64,000 nucleotides of DNA from Leishmania donovani (lineage: Eukaryota > Euglenozoa > Kinetoplastea > Trypanosomatida > Trypanosomatidae), in assembly GCF_000227135.1 (NCBI RefSeq), contig NC_018261.1, positions 784,840 to 848,839 on the forward strand. Reading direction: 5' to 3'. Positions 10,639-21,587 of the stretch are shown one piece after another. The notes beneath the pieces were generated by a model. It did not search any database and was not told where the DNA came from. It saw only the letters and a list, made by a program, of their open reading frames with translations. Each line of letters starts with the position of its first letter. Positions within the stretch are counted from its first letter, which is position 1. A program made the position numbers and the translations under genes.

Positions 10639-13600
10639 CTAGGTCATACTCAGTGCGGCGCAAATAGCGTAGAGCTTGGACACATCCATCGGCATGCTAC
10701 TCGACAGAGGCGCGCCTACGTTGTCCAACGCTGAGGAAGAGCCTGGGAACAACGGTACCCACGTCGGCGCCAGCGCATGGGGTTCCGAGGAATCTCGTTT
10801 CCCATCGAGAGGCGTCTCAACGGTGACCTTCTTGTGAAGTTTGCTCTGTGAAGTGCTCTGCAGCGATCCTCGAGCAAAGCTGACAGACTGCACCCGCGAC
10901 GGCCCGCTCCCCGGCGTCGGCGCGTCACCGGATCGATTTGACACGGATAAACTATTCGCCGATGGAGTTGCTCCTTCCATGTTGACGCCGACGTCCCCAT
11001 CGACTGACATGTCCTCAGGGAACCTGTTCAAATCGGACGGCGTCAACGCAGCGACGCGCGCAGCGAGGTCCTGCAGCTGCACAGACAAGTTCTCGCTGTA
11101 CTCTTGCTGCAGATACGCTGGAATGGTAGTCTCTGGACAGGCTCTGCTCTTTGAGGCACCGCTTTTCTTAGCGCTCTTCCTGCCTCCACCCTTCTTGTTC
11201 GCCGCGGCGCCGCCGACTCCAGGCACGCTCGTCGACAATGGCGGCGCAAAGCCGAGTGCACGCACGAGGCTCAGCAGCCCATAGTCCGGCAACTGCTCTC
11301 CCTCGCCTGCACTGCCATTGCCGTTCGCGGCTGTCTGCACGCTGGAGAGAGACTTGCGCGGCTGCGATAAGTGGCGCTTCTTTCTGCCTTTGCCAGACCC
11401 TCCCGCGCCCTTGGCGGGAACGGCAGCTGCAGCCCTTTCCATGTGCTTCTGGGCTTCGGCAAGCACCTTCTTTGTTGTCCACACGCTTGCGACGTCGGGG
11501 TACAGAGCGTCAACGTCGACGGCTCCCGGCGAGAGAGACATGCTCGCACCAACCCTTGCCCGGCTGCTGAGTATCGATGCCGGTTGCAGAAGCTCCGTTT
11601 GCAATGCTGAGAGAGTGCGACGCAGCGGGTTAGCGTCGCCGTTGTGACCCTTTTGCATCCGCATCAGTGCTCGGGCGTACTGTTGCCGCGTGATTCGGTC
11701 GAAGATGTCCCACTCGGGAAACTCCTCCACTACGGTGGCGTCCTTGTTCACTGCCGCCGCCCGCACCGCCCACACTGCATCACCTGGGACGGCATCGGAG
11801 CAGCACACGGGGACCGCGAGCTTGACGATACGGTGGACAAGCGCCTCGGCGGTGCCGGCGCTCACCTCGCCCCACACAATGTAGCTCATGCGGAAAGCGA
11901 AGGCGATATTCAGCAGCGAGCAGCTGTCCGCCTCCTCGCGCAGGTTCCATTTTCCCTGGTCCGCCGCGTTGCCGGGGCCCTGCTTCACGCTGCCTTCTCC
12001 GTCAGCCGTGAAGCAACCTCTCCCGTGACGCGGCGGCACGTTCAGCAGCAGTGGCGCGTCGGTGAATTGCTCAAACCTCACCTCATCCTCAAGGCGAAGC
12101 AGTTCATCGTACCGCACCAAATGGTTCAGCACGGCTAGCGCGTGCTGCGATGTGCCGCTGATGGTCGAAAAGGCATCCGTCAGGCCCTTCTTGAGACACG
12201 CTATCGGGATCAGCCCGTCACAATCTTCAGCGCCTTCGGCGGCATACAACTCATGGCGTGCGGCACAGCAGCGCAGCACACTATGCATGAGGAAGGATTG
12301 CTGCTGTTCAAACACGTCGAGCACAATGGTGAGGTAGGCATCATAGAAGTGGCTGTTCGACTTGGTTACCGGGTCCACACTGAAGAGGGCAGAAGGCCGG
12401 ATTAGATGAGAGGGCTGATCCAGCGACAGCGCGAAGCGCAGCCGTTGCAAGTGAAGCCCGGTGAGAGGCAGATGCCCAACAATCGCGTACTGGTCGAGTA
12501 CGGAGGAGGAGTCGCGGCCCCGGTCGCTGCTACGACCGAATAAGGAGCGAAGAAGGGAAAACCGGGGCGTACCGCAGCACGAGACGGCGTACGTGGCAAG
12601 GCAGTGGCGCTGCACCAACGCGAGAACATCCTCTTCCGCCAGAAAGCCTCGCGTCGCGCTCAGATACTTGGCTGTCTCGTGACGACTCTTGCGCTCTGAT
12701 CGGCGCCTGCGGAGGTGGTCGAGCTCCTTTCCAGGCTTCATCGGCTTCCCCTTGGCTTGCGCAACATCTTCGCCCTTCTGCTTCCGGTACTGGTGGCGGA
12801 ACGCATCCAGCAGCTGTGTGTGCGGACCGAGAATGTTCAGCACCCGCTCTTCCAGCGCCGTCCACTCCGGCGGCGCCTCACCAAACGAGAAGGCGGCGAG
12901 ACGAGCCCCTGTGGGGTTCTCCGCATTGTCACCCACTCCCGCATCGCCGTCGCCACGCTCCGCGCCCTGTTCGCCTTGCATAAACCCCCGCCGCTCGAGC
13001 AGGTAGGCGCGGATGTTGTGCAGAAGCCGCAACTCGCGGGTGCGCTGCGACACTGGCAGCGCGGAAGAGTGCGTCTCTGCCGTGCAGGAGTCCTCCATCC
13101 TCCCCTCCTGTCGCTGCCCCGTCGTCGCGGACGAGGCTGTGGAGGGGTGCACCTGTGTCTCCGCACGTGCGTGAAAGGGCAAGATGCTCCCGTAGCCATC
13201 ACCGTCGCTGTCCGTCTCAATATCTTCTTCCTCGCCGTCCAGCAAAGCATCGTCAATCACGTCAACGACACGGGTGAGCGCCATCAGCGGGTCCTCCACC
13301 TTCTTCGGCATGGCGGGTGAGCTGGACGGCTGCCCGGCGGCTGTGCAAGTCGCACCGCTGTGCATGCCAGCCGAAAGGCACTGCAGCCGCCACTCCAACA
13401 GCGCCACGCTCTCAAGCTGAAAGGCCTCGAGACCTGCAAAGAAGTTCACCGCCACCATCTCCGGAACCATCTGATGCGCGACGAGGTAAAAGAGGCGGAA
13501 GTCCGGGTCCAAGTCTTTGTACTCCAGCGTGTAGTAGTAGAGCGCCGCCAGCATCTCGCGCGCCTCTTCAGCAAGAATGCTCACCTCCTCTGGGGTCGGC

Positions 13601-16515
13601 GTTTCACTCGTCGGCGAGGCCGCGTCCTGCTTCGTCGCCGCGGATCTGCCCGGCTGTAGCACCACAGCGAAGAAGATGCGTCCACTGTCCCACACCGAGT
13701 CTAGTGCTGCCTTTGAGCCGGGAGAGGGGATGTGGGCCGCGACCCTGCCGCCAAGTTTCGCGTCGGATGCCCCGCGGGTGAGCACGCCACGCACATTTAA
13801 AAGGGTTGCCTTGCTAGGTGGCACCCCAGGCTTCGTGTGCGCCGCGATCCCCGAGCCCGCTTGCTGCGAGGCGAAGCGCGTCGAGAAGTCGACGAGAGCC
13901 GCCAGGAATGTTTGATTCACGCCGACGTCGTCTTCGTCATCGTCGCTCTCATCGGCGCGGTCGCTATTCTCGTACACGGCGGGCAAGCATTCACCGGTTG
14001 GCGAGAGCCTGTTCTCGGTCTTTCCATTTTGCTCGGTGCCCTCAAGTTCCCGCTTGCTTGTCCGCTTCGCGTTGACAGCGTTCACACGCGCGTTCATCTG
14101 CTGCGAAAAGGCTGACAGTCGCTCTTTCCAGAAGCAGCGGAGCACAAAGCGAATGGTACCCTCGTTGTAGTGGCGCTTGTTTGAGGTCGTGGAGAGGAGA
14201 GTGTGCACACGCTCCTCCTCCGCTGTGGACGCCGGCTCTGCCGCCGTGGAGTCCGTCACTTCCGCTGAGGGAGCTGCTGCCTCCACGGGCGGCGATTGCA
14301 TCAGGATCGCCCCGGTGCGCGAGCGTAGCGGCAGCAGCACAGAGGCAAGAGTCAGGAGCGGCACACACTTGCGGTGCAGTTCCGCACTCTCCGGGTCGTC
14401 GTCCTGGCCTCTGAGGTAGTCGATGCTGTAGCGCTCGTGCCATCGGATGACACGGCACGCCACCGACCCGTGCAGGGTGGTGCGCAGCTGCTTCGATCGG
14501 CCGCGGCGACTCAGATCGGCTGTCGTTTCGTCGACCATGGTGCGGAAGACGAGGCGGAAGTCGTACTCCTGTGCAACGAGACGGCCGCCCTGCGGTGACC
14601 GGCTGAAGATCAACCCGTACAACGGCTCCATGGCCGCCAGAGTGGCGGCGGCGGCCTCTGGGGATACCTCTCGACCCTTCTCTGCCTGCCCCACCATAAG
14701 GAGCAGACGCTGTTGCACCTCCATCGGATTCTCGAGTGCCACGTAGTCTCCCTGGTGCCGCGCAAGACGCACAAACATGTACACGGACCACAACGGCCTT
14801 GTGGTGAGCATGTAGTCCACATACGAGTAACGCCCGTCTAGCGTGCTAAGCTCTTCGTAGCCCCACCGCAGCTTCTCGTACTTCTCCTCCAGCGACCGCT
14901 GTCGCCGCTCGCACAGGGACACGTAAACGTCACGACGCGCGATTCGCCGCTCCAGTCGCTCTAGGTAATGAAACACGTCGGTGAGGTGGTTGTGCGCAGC
15001 GACGGCCTCCTTTTCTGTGTTCTCGAAGGCGCGGCGGGTCTCCTGCAGGGCTCGCTCAGTCTCGCGCCACAGCTGGCCCAGCCGCACGATCTCCTGCTTC
15101 GCGTCGCTAAGCTGGCTATAAACAATCTGCTTTGCACGCTGGTTCTGCTGCTTGTTCTTCCTTGTCGCCGCTGTCACAGCGTCGTTGGCCCGGTCTTTCC
15201 AGCCATCAAGTTCTCGCCGCATCACCTCCACTTGTCCTTTCATGGCGTGGTGCTGCGCTGCCCACCGAGCCGTTGCCTCCTCCGATGTCTTCATCTTTTC
15301 GGCTAATTGCCGGTTTTCCACCTCCAGCTCGTGCAGCCGCACACACTTGGAGTTGAACGCGGCTTCCAGCTGCTGCAGCTGCGCGCGCAGGTACGTCACC
15401 TCGTATCCCTGCTGGTCTACCAACAACACCGTGCCGTCTGCCGCGCAGACGGCGCTGGGAGGCGCTGCGGACAGGCTATTTCGCGTGCCCTCGTGGAGGG
15501 CAAGGGCAGCAATTTGGTCCTGTGGGTTGAATCTGCCGTGCACCTCACACGCGCCGCCATGCGGCAGGGGCGGCGATGCCTGACGAGTCTCGTCCGAGGA
15601 GGTTGCGCCACCGTCCATGGCGATGTCCTCAGAAAAGGCGCTGCTCTTCACAGCTTCATCATTCCTTACCGATTCCAGCGCAATATTCCGGATACCGCGC
15701 GGATTTGCTGGCGTACAGGATGGTGGCAGGGTTTCATTCCACTGAATGCTCTCATCCTGCGAGAGATGCGGAACCGCAGGAGACGATGACATGGATGGAA
15801 AGCCGCCGAAAAACGTCTTTCTACCGTCCGAGTAGCGACAGCTACCGGCCTGATCTGCCCGTGGCCACTCAGCTCGCGAGTCCTGTAGCAGTGCGCTAAA
15901 GCCGACGGAGGAGGCAGGCAGGAAAGAGACGCTGCCGTAGCCAAACAAGTCGCCAGCGGAAACACTGCCCGGCACAGCGCCGTTGCTCACGGTCGCTTGA
16001 GCAGGGATCGTAGGCAGGGCTGGCACCCCGGTGAGAGCGCGAGCAGCTTGACGGACACCGGTACTTTCCAGTGGGTCGACGAGAAGCGGTCGTTCTCCGT
16101 TCGTGAGCGACACCTCCGAAGCTTTGAGGCGCACGACATGCATCACCTCGCGGTCGAGGAGACCGCGCACGTCATCGCCATAGACTTCGGGGTGGCTACA
16201 CACGTACTGGAGGCAGCGTCGCAGCGCAGCTAGCGGGTCCATGACGACATGACGAGCCCGTGCAACCTCTTCCGGTGACAGGGGCATCAACGCTGCGTGT
16301 GTTCGTATGGGCGAGAGCGACGACGAGCTTTCGCATTGCCGCAAGCTCTTCAAGGAGGCACTCTGAGGCGGCGGCGGCGAAGTTGTCGAGGTGTCGCCGG
16401 CTCCACTGAGGAGGGGAAGGGTCGACACATTCTTGGCGGAGGAGCTTGTTCGCGCTGTGGTGGCAGCCGGCGCACTCGGCCGCAATTTCTTTTGAAAAGG
16501 CCCGCTAGTGTACAT
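10639..16515 (-). CDS. Large coiled-coil hypothetical protein, 1958 aa
   Basis: Function not recognised. The first true ATG is at 16515 (MYTSGPFQKKLRPS); three codons upstream the frame opens only with a TTG. An N-terminal Ser/Pro-rich region (1-80) precedes a segment with LRRCLQYVCSHPEVYGDD. A long charged coiled coil follows (about 365-550, rich in E, Q, R, L), then a mixed alpha-helical body broken by acidic and Ser/Thr-rich linkers (for example ESDDDEDDVG, DGEEEDIETDSDGDGYGS). The C-terminus carries lysine-rich patches near residues 1705-1715 and 1770-1780, then a low-complexity tail. There are no membrane segments. Size, coiled coil and linkers suggest a cytoskeletal or scaffold role (flagellar or basal body is a guess). 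The reading frame is intact. Confidence 0.8.
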   Translation of the reverse strand: MYTSGPFQKKLRPSAPAATTARTSSSAKNVSTLPLLSGAGDTSTTSPPPPQSASLKSLRQCESSSSLSPIRTHAALMPLSPEEVARARHVVMDPLAALRRCLQYVCSHPEVYGDDVRGLLDREVMHVVRLKASEVSLTNGERPLLVDPLESTGVRQAARALTGVPALPTIPAQATVSNGAVPGSVSAGDLFGYGSVSFLPASSVGFSALLQDSRAEWPRADQAGSCRYSDGRKTFFGGFPSMSSSPAVPHLSQDESIQWNETLPPSCTPANPRGIRNIALESVRNDEAVKSSAFSEDIAMDGGATSSDETRQASPPLPHGGACEVHGRFNPQDQIAALALHEGTRNSLSAAPPSAVCAADGTVLLVDQQGYEVTYLRAQLQQLEAAFNSKCVRLHELEVENRQLAEKMKTSEEATARWAAQHHAMKGQVEVMRRELDGWKDRANDAVTAATRKNKQQNQRAKQIVYSQLSDAKQEIVRLGQLWRETERALQETRRAFENTEKEAVAAHNHLTDVFHYLERLERRIARRDVYVSLCERRQRSLEEKYEKLRWGYEELSTLDGRYSYVDYMLTTRPLWSVYMFVRLARHQGDYVALENPMEVQQRLLLMVGQAEKGREVSPEAAAATLAAMEPLYGLIFSRSPQGGRLVAQEYDFRLVFRTMVDETTADLSRRGRSKQLRTTLHGSVACRVIRWHERYSIDYLRGQDDDPESAELHRKCVPLLTLASVLLPLRSRTGAILMQSPPVEAAAPSAEVTDSTAAEPASTAEEERVHTLLSTTSNKRHYNEGTIRFVLRCFWKERLSAFSQQMNARVNAVNAKRTSKRELEGTEQNGKTENRLSPTGECLPAVYENSDRADESDDDEDDVGVNQTFLAALVDFSTRFASQQAGSGIAAHTKPGVPPSKATLLNVRGVLTRGASDAKLGGRVAAHIPSPGSKAALDSVWDSGRIFFAVVLQPGRSAATKQDAASPTSETPTPEEVSILAEEAREMLAALYYYTLEYKDLDPDFRLFYLVAHQMVPEMVAVNFFAGLEAFQLESVALLEWRLQCLSAGMHSGATCTAAGQPSSSPAMPKKVEDPLMALTRVVDVIDDALLDGEEEDIETDSDGDGYGSILPFHARAETQVHPSTASSATTGQRQEGRMEDSCTAETHSSALPVSQRTRELRLLHNIRAYLLERRGFMQGEQGAERGDGDAGVGDNAENPTGARLAAFSFGEAPPEWTALEERVLNILGPHTQLLDAFRHQYRKQKGEDVAQAKGKPMKPGKELDHLRRRRSERKSRHETAKYLSATRGFLAEEDVLALVQRHCLATYAVSCCGTPRFSLLRSLFGRSSDRGRDSSSVLDQYAIVGHLPLTGLHLQRLRFALSLDQPSHLIRPSALFSVDPVTKSNSHFYDAYLTIVLDVFEQQQSFLMHSVLRCCAARHELYAAEGAEDCDGLIPIACLKKGLTDAFSTISGTSQHALAVLNHLVRYDELLRLEDEVRFEQFTDAPLLLNVPPRHGRGCFTADGEGSVKQGPGNAADQGKWNLREEADSCSLLNIAFAFRMSYIVWGEVSAGTAEALVHRIVKLAVPVCCSDAVPGDAVWAVRAAAVNKDATVVEEFPEWDIFDRITRQQYARALMRMQKGHNGDANPLRRTLSALQTELLQPASILSSRARVGASMSLSPGAVDVDALYPDVASVWTTKKVLAEAQKHMERAAAAVPAKGAGGSGKGRKKRHLSQPRKSLSSVQTAANGNGSAGEGEQLPDYGLLSLVRALGFAPPLSTSVPGVGGAAANKKGGGRKSAKKSGASKSRACPETTIPAYLQQEYSENLSVQLQDLAARVAALTPSDLNRFPEDMSVDGDVGVNMEGATPSANSLSVSNRSGDAPTPGSGPSRVQSVSFARGSLQSTSQSKLHKKVTVETPLDGKRDSSEPHALAPTWVPLFPGSSSALDNVGAPLSSSMPMDVSKLYAICAALSMT

Positions 16516-17977
16516 TGACCACAAAAAAACATATACATATATGTGCTGGCCGTGTAAAGTTGCCTTCTTGGTAGTTCACCGCAGTGCCTCGTCCCTTGTG
16601 CATGTGGGGGCGTGGTAGTGATAGGGGCAGTGGAGACTCAAGCTGGAGACGAGGAGGGAGGCAGAAGGAGACAACGAGGCGCGTGGAACGAAGAGTAAGT
16701 AGCGCGACGACGGCGAGGAAACAGATTCAAGTTGCAGAAGAGGCACAAACGTATAAGCGCACAAGTGTGCATCTGCGCTGCGTGCCAACGCTTGCATGAG
16801 ACAGGGATCCGGTCGGCCGATGAACAGCGTACATCGCGCCGGTCTGAACTGGTGAGCTGCGCCCGGTGCTCTTCAACGCCTAAAGCGCCGCAGCAGAGAG
16901 TCGGATGGGGAGTGCTATGACCCGCCCAGGCACACACACACACACACATTATATATATAAACATACGAATAGTGTACAGGAAAAGGCGCTTGCCTCACTG
17001 CACCGCAGCAGCAGACGTTGGCGCGTAGATTCACCTGTGTAGCCTTGCGAGCTCCGGACAACGTATAGGATTTCAGGGCCAGGGGGGAGGGACGGCTGGG
17101 CCTGAGGAGGTCGACCACTGCCTTGCCTTCCCGTCCCATCCCTATTTACCGTATCAGTGCCTTTGAGCACGCATCTCTCACTCTATTTGTGTGCGGACGT
17201 GTGCGTCTACGTCCCAAACTCGCACGCAGCTGCTGGGGTGGGTGATTGGGAACCGGAGAGGCGGACACCACAGACGCACCTCGATCGCATGTGCGTTGGA
17301 TACCAGGTGGACAGAGACGATGACGTGGCGGTTGAGAAACAACAGCAAAATAGAAGAGGAAAGCATGCCCGTCAATGTAAACGCACCCACGCAGCCTGGC
17401 ACACACACACACACACGCACATTAGCACACAACACGGTAGCAATACGAGAGCATCCAGCAACGAGCGAAAGCGAAACAAACAGTAGGCAGGTGCCAGCAC
17501 ACGACGTCCCACCCACGGGCATGCACAGAATAACGGCTACGAGCGGCATGGCTCGCTACTTGCACACACCATAAACCCAAGAGCAACCGCGATTGCAACT
17601 GCAACTCGCCACTCGCCGTAGTCGCCGACACTTGCTTACTGTGCCTTCGAAAAACGCCATCTAATACGCACACACACACACATATATATATATATATGTA
17701 TATATGCCAGCGGAAGCAGTATAAAGCGAAGCGCGAAGCGTATATTACGCGCCAACACCTACGACGACCTGGTGTTGCAGGGGTTCACAGTGAACATTTC
17801 GCTCTCTCTTTTTTGAGGCGAAGATTCCAAAAGGTGGCCTTGATGTGTATGTCGCATGCTCCATCTGTGCCCCTGCATTCAGCTTCGGAGTATTGCGCCA
17901 CAGGTGATGAGCAGACGAAGATACAGCAAAGAGAGAACGAGGTATGCGGGAAAGCGCATCAAGACGGCCTCGAGCAC
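16516..17977. other. Spacer between the MAP kinase kinase and the 1958-aa gene
   Basis: About 1.45 kb, no gene seen. It holds CA and TA runs (about 16933-16960 and 17666-17706) and pyrimidine-rich minus-strand sequence at 16620-16740 that could supply the splice acceptor for the 1958-aa gene. Confidence 0.5.
17666..17706. repeat. CA/TA microsatellite
   Basis: A run of alternating CA followed by alternating TA. Simple repeat with no coding content. Confidence 0.85.
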
Positions 17978-19135
17978 TCACATGCCGAGAGGGTTGTCGG
18001 CTTTGCACGTTTCGGAGGTGTCACGTGGGAGAGAAAGGCTGGAAGTCTCCCTGGATGCAGCCTGCAAGGCGTCGTCCTCGCGGTATTGCCGGTTTCGATC
18101 GCCCAGCGAGGCGAGCAGAGCCACCATCTCGGCCTTGCCGTGCTCTTCGCAGTACTTAATCCATGGAGACTCCAGCAGCTCAAAGGCGCTGCTCCGGTCA
18201 TCTGGGTCTTGTCGAAGACACGAATCGATGAAGTCCTGCGTCTCCTGACTACACCCGGTCTCATCCATAAGTGGATACTTTTCCACGCTGTTGATCTCGC
18301 GCAGCAGCGCCATGAACCCCTTGCTCACTGAAGAAAACGGGTAGTGGCCGAGCAACATCTGCGCCACCACCACGCCTACGCTCCAGATGTCGCTCGGCGT
18401 GCTGTAGCGCCGCCCTTGAATTCGCTCCGGGCTCATGTACGTCGCTGTACCGACAAATGAGTTGACGCCGATCGTCTCGGCACTTGTCGCGATGCCGAAG
18501 TCAGCCAACTTGACGCAGCCGGTGGTGGAGAGAAGCACGTTTGCTGGCTTGATGTCGCGATGGATCTGGCGCAGGGACTTGTGCTGATTTGGCTCCGTCA
18601 CGATGTTCGATTTCGTGTGTAGTACGGCGAGGGCGTGCAGCATCTGCGATGCGATGTAGCCGCACACCGTTGGTGGAATCTTCACCTTCTCCGCGATGAG
18701 CTCGTCTATGTTCCCCCAGTCCATGTACTCCATTACTAGTCGAAGTGCCCGGTTACGGTAGAAGGCGTTGTACAGGTTCACCGTGTACTCGTTCGACTGC
18801 GCGGAGAAGATGTTGCGCAGTTCTGCGGCGACAGTCTGACGAGTGCGGGTGTCGAGCGTGACGGGAATCGTGATCTTCTTCACTGCAAAGACAGACTTGT
18901 CCGCCGTCACATACATGGAGACGTTGCCCTGCGTGCCCTGGCCGAGTTGGCGAACGCGCTTCAGATTTTCGAAGTTGAGATCTGGTCGACGCACCTGCAG
19001 ATCCCCTTCTCCGGTAAACTCAACACCACGAGGGCCTACGCGGATGTTTCCCACAGTGAGCTCATCGCTCTCCTCCGGCAGCTCCGGAGGCAGCGTGGAC
19101 TTCTTTGCGGGCAGGGGCTTCAGTTTCGGCGGCAT
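17978..19135 (-). CDS. MAP kinase kinase (STE7/MEK family), 385 aa
   Basis: A dual-specificity protein kinase of the MEK class, which would phosphorylate a downstream MAP kinase. Start MPPKLKPLPAKKSTLPPE at 19135. The frame is open 105 codons further, but that part reads as hydrophobic UTR, and the chosen N-terminus resembles the basic MAPK-docking tails of MEKs. Landmarks: Gly-loop 65-70 (GQGTQG), catalytic Lys86 (FAVKK), HRD 192-194 within HRDIKPANVLL, DFG 212-214, activation loop ending NSFVGT (225-230), SPE 235-237, and a kinase domain ending near 325. The MEK hallmark NSFVGT.xYMSPER is present. About 15 extra residues (176-190) lie between LHT and HRD. In the activation loop S226 matches the second MEK1 serine, but the first position is Ile222 with Thr221 beside it. 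The specific Leishmania MKK number is not assigned. Confidence 0.9.
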   Translation of the reverse strand: MPPKLKPLPAKKSTLPPELPEESDELTVGNIRVGPRGVEFTGEGDLQVRRPDLNFENLKRVRQLGQGTQGNVSMYVTADKSVFAVKKITIPVTLDTRTRQTVAAELRNIFSAQSNEYTVNLYNAFYRNRALRLVMEYMDWGNIDELIAEKVKIPPTVCGYIASQMLHALAVLHTKSNIVTEPNQHKSLRQIHRDIKPANVLLSTTGCVKLADFGIATSAETIGVNSFVGTATYMSPERIQGRRYSTPSDIWSVGVVVAQMLLGHYPFSSVSKGFMALLREINSVEKYPLMDETGCSQETQDFIDSCLRQDPDDRSSAFELLESPWIKYCEEHGKAEMVALLASLGDRNRQYREDDALQAASRETSSLSLPRDTSETCKADNPLGM

Positions 19136-21587
19136 AGCGGACAACGAACGACAGCCGATAACACCAAAACAAACAAGCAAAAAAAAAACGGGAGGGCACC
19201 CCACAGAGGCTAACGTGCAGTCTGCGGTAGGAATCCCGTAGAGGGTGAACGGCACCGGCGATCGCGAAGAGAAGACAAACAGTGACACGCACAGACTGAG
19301 CGACGGGCAAGCAAACACGCTAAGAGAGAAAGAGTAGAAGCCGAAGGAGCAGACAAATACAGCGACGGAATGAACAACAGAGCGATGAAGGAGAGATACA
19401 GCTTCACGCAAACTCGAGGCAACGAGCAGGCTAAAGACGCAGAGAAGCACACCCGGCAGAAGACACAGTGGGAGAGCTTCGTTTTCCTTTTTTCCTTTTA
19501 CTGTTCACCCAGTAATGACACAAAATGCCGGCGCACACTGAGCGAGAGGAGATGCGGGCAATACGGCGAACCCACTCTCGTGCGGGTTCGTCCACTTGCG
19601 ATGAAAACGACAAGAGGCCTTTGTAAGAAGCAGGGAAAGGAGGAGAGGTTGGTGGTGGGTAGGTAGGGAATACGTTAAGCCTTGAGTGGTATTCTTTTTT
19701 TGCCGCTGGTATTGTTGGCGTTTTTCTTTTCAAGTAGTATATATATATATATGTTTGTGTGTCTGCGTGTGTGTTTCTCCTTTCCTTTTTAAATGGTCTC
19801 TTTGGTGCTGTTGCCGTTTTTTTTTTGCTTGTTTGTTTGCTTGTCGTTTTGTTGCTTGCGTATGTGTAGTATGTGCGCGCGGCGGCAGGAAAAGGAGAGA
19901 GGCAGCGGGAAGATGATCGGATGTCCGAGCTGTACGGCGAGAATCCTTGTCGGCTTCGTCAACAACCTGCAACGGACGCAGTCGCCAATACGAGCTCGTA
20001 TATGGAAAACGTATCTAAAAAAACAGCTAAAGTTCAAGGCAGTCAACCAATAGAGTCCTCCTTCGTGTCTAAATTTGAGTCCGTGTGCGTGGTGCGCTTT
20101 CTTCGTCGGTGGTCGCCAGAGACGGTGTATAACTTCTTTGGCTGTGGTGGAGGTGGTGGTAGCGGGGGGAGTACAGTGGTCTCCCACACAACGTCTTTGG
20201 ATAAAGACGCTGAATAGAGAAAAAGCGGGGCAGGGGGGGGGACGATGACAGAAACTCAAAACACACAGGTGCGAGAGCGCAGCTGGGTGAGAGGAGGTGA
20301 GGCTACACAGGGTAAAGCTACGGAAATAAATGCGCAGTCGTACAGCCATTTTGCGTGCAGCGACAGCACCCATGGGCATGGACTTGTACGCACATCTTCA
20401 GGTCAGCGTATAGGAGCAGACACCCACCCCACGTCGAGGGAAGCGGAACGCAGTGGCGACAGCAGCAACGGAAACGCGAGTACGCGGCATCAAGGCCAAA
20501 GTGCAAAACACAGATACAGATAGGGAGTGTGTTTGTGGAAAAGCCAAAGAAGAATGCGCGGTCGGCTGGGCAGGTGCAGCGATAACTCGCACAAAAACAT
20601 GTCGAGTCCCTCGACATTCCTGTCCCTCCTCTGCCTCGCCTCACCGCAACACACTCGAACCTGCAAGCGTAGAAGGAGTTGTGTGTGCTGCATCACCACA
20701 TGACATCGAGGGTCCGACGTGGCTCGGAACAGCTGAGAGAAGCACAGGCACCAAGAAGATATGGCACCAATCTCTTGCTTCTCACCTTTCACCACCTTTC
20801 GCGAACGCCGTTTCGACATGCCTTTGCTCGCAACTCTCCCTCCGCCCTAACTTTCGCACAAGTAGGCGATAGCGGGTAGGTCGCGCATCTTGTGGGCGCC
20901 CGTCCTCTCCTTCCATTGCATCTTCTGCCTCCCCGAGAGAGGATGTCCAGCCTAGCAGGGCTAGGGCGAATCCTATTTGTCCTCCTCCTTTACCCCTGCG
21001 CCTATTTTTTTGTCCGTATCTGTAGGGCCCAATCCACCGCGGCGCGAGAAAACCCGAAAGGAATCCGGAAGAGAAACAAAGAAACGAGGGCAACTCACGC
21101 AGAGAACTCAACAAGGGAGAACCGAGCCCGAATCGAGCCAACCGAAAGCGCCGTGCACCTCCAACTTTCGTTTCGTCCCTCCGCTCATCCTCTCTCTACA
21201 CACACAAACACGCATATTTTTTTCCGTTGCTTCAGCTGTCTTCAGCGTGCTCGCTGCCCAGCGCTGTGAAGACCACCCGCACGAGGAAGCTGGGTGAGGC
21301 GAAACGGCCCGCAAAAAAAAAACAACAAAGAGCACACACACACACTCCGCCGCAGCAGACAAACCTCGGCGACAGCCAGAAACGACCAACACCACAACAA
21401 ATAGATTGAGTCGTCGAGAGAGAGAGAAGAGGGGGAGGGGGAAGGGCAGAGACGGAGAGTCGCGCAAGCATGCGCGAACAGACGCAGACAGGCGGTGCTG
21501 TGAAGAAAGGCGCACATGTGCTCGAGCTCTTCCTTGCATAACGCGTGCGAAAAGGGAAAGAGGAGAAAGGCGCGGGTGGAGCAGAGA
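19136..21587. other. Long spacer upstream of the MAP kinase kinase
   Basis: About 2.45 kb without a supported gene. A T10 tract (minus strand, about 19180-19190) lies just upstream of the kinase ATG but with no AG between it and the ATG, so the acceptor is probably further upstream near 19215-19235. TA and GT runs occur at 19737-19775. Confidence 0.5.

Noticed and set aside
19136..19450. N-terminal extension of the MAP kinase kinase (105 codons)
   Set aside because: The extension translates a pyrimidine-rich UTR (Phe/Leu/Ser/Cys) and the MEK-like N-terminus starts at 19135.
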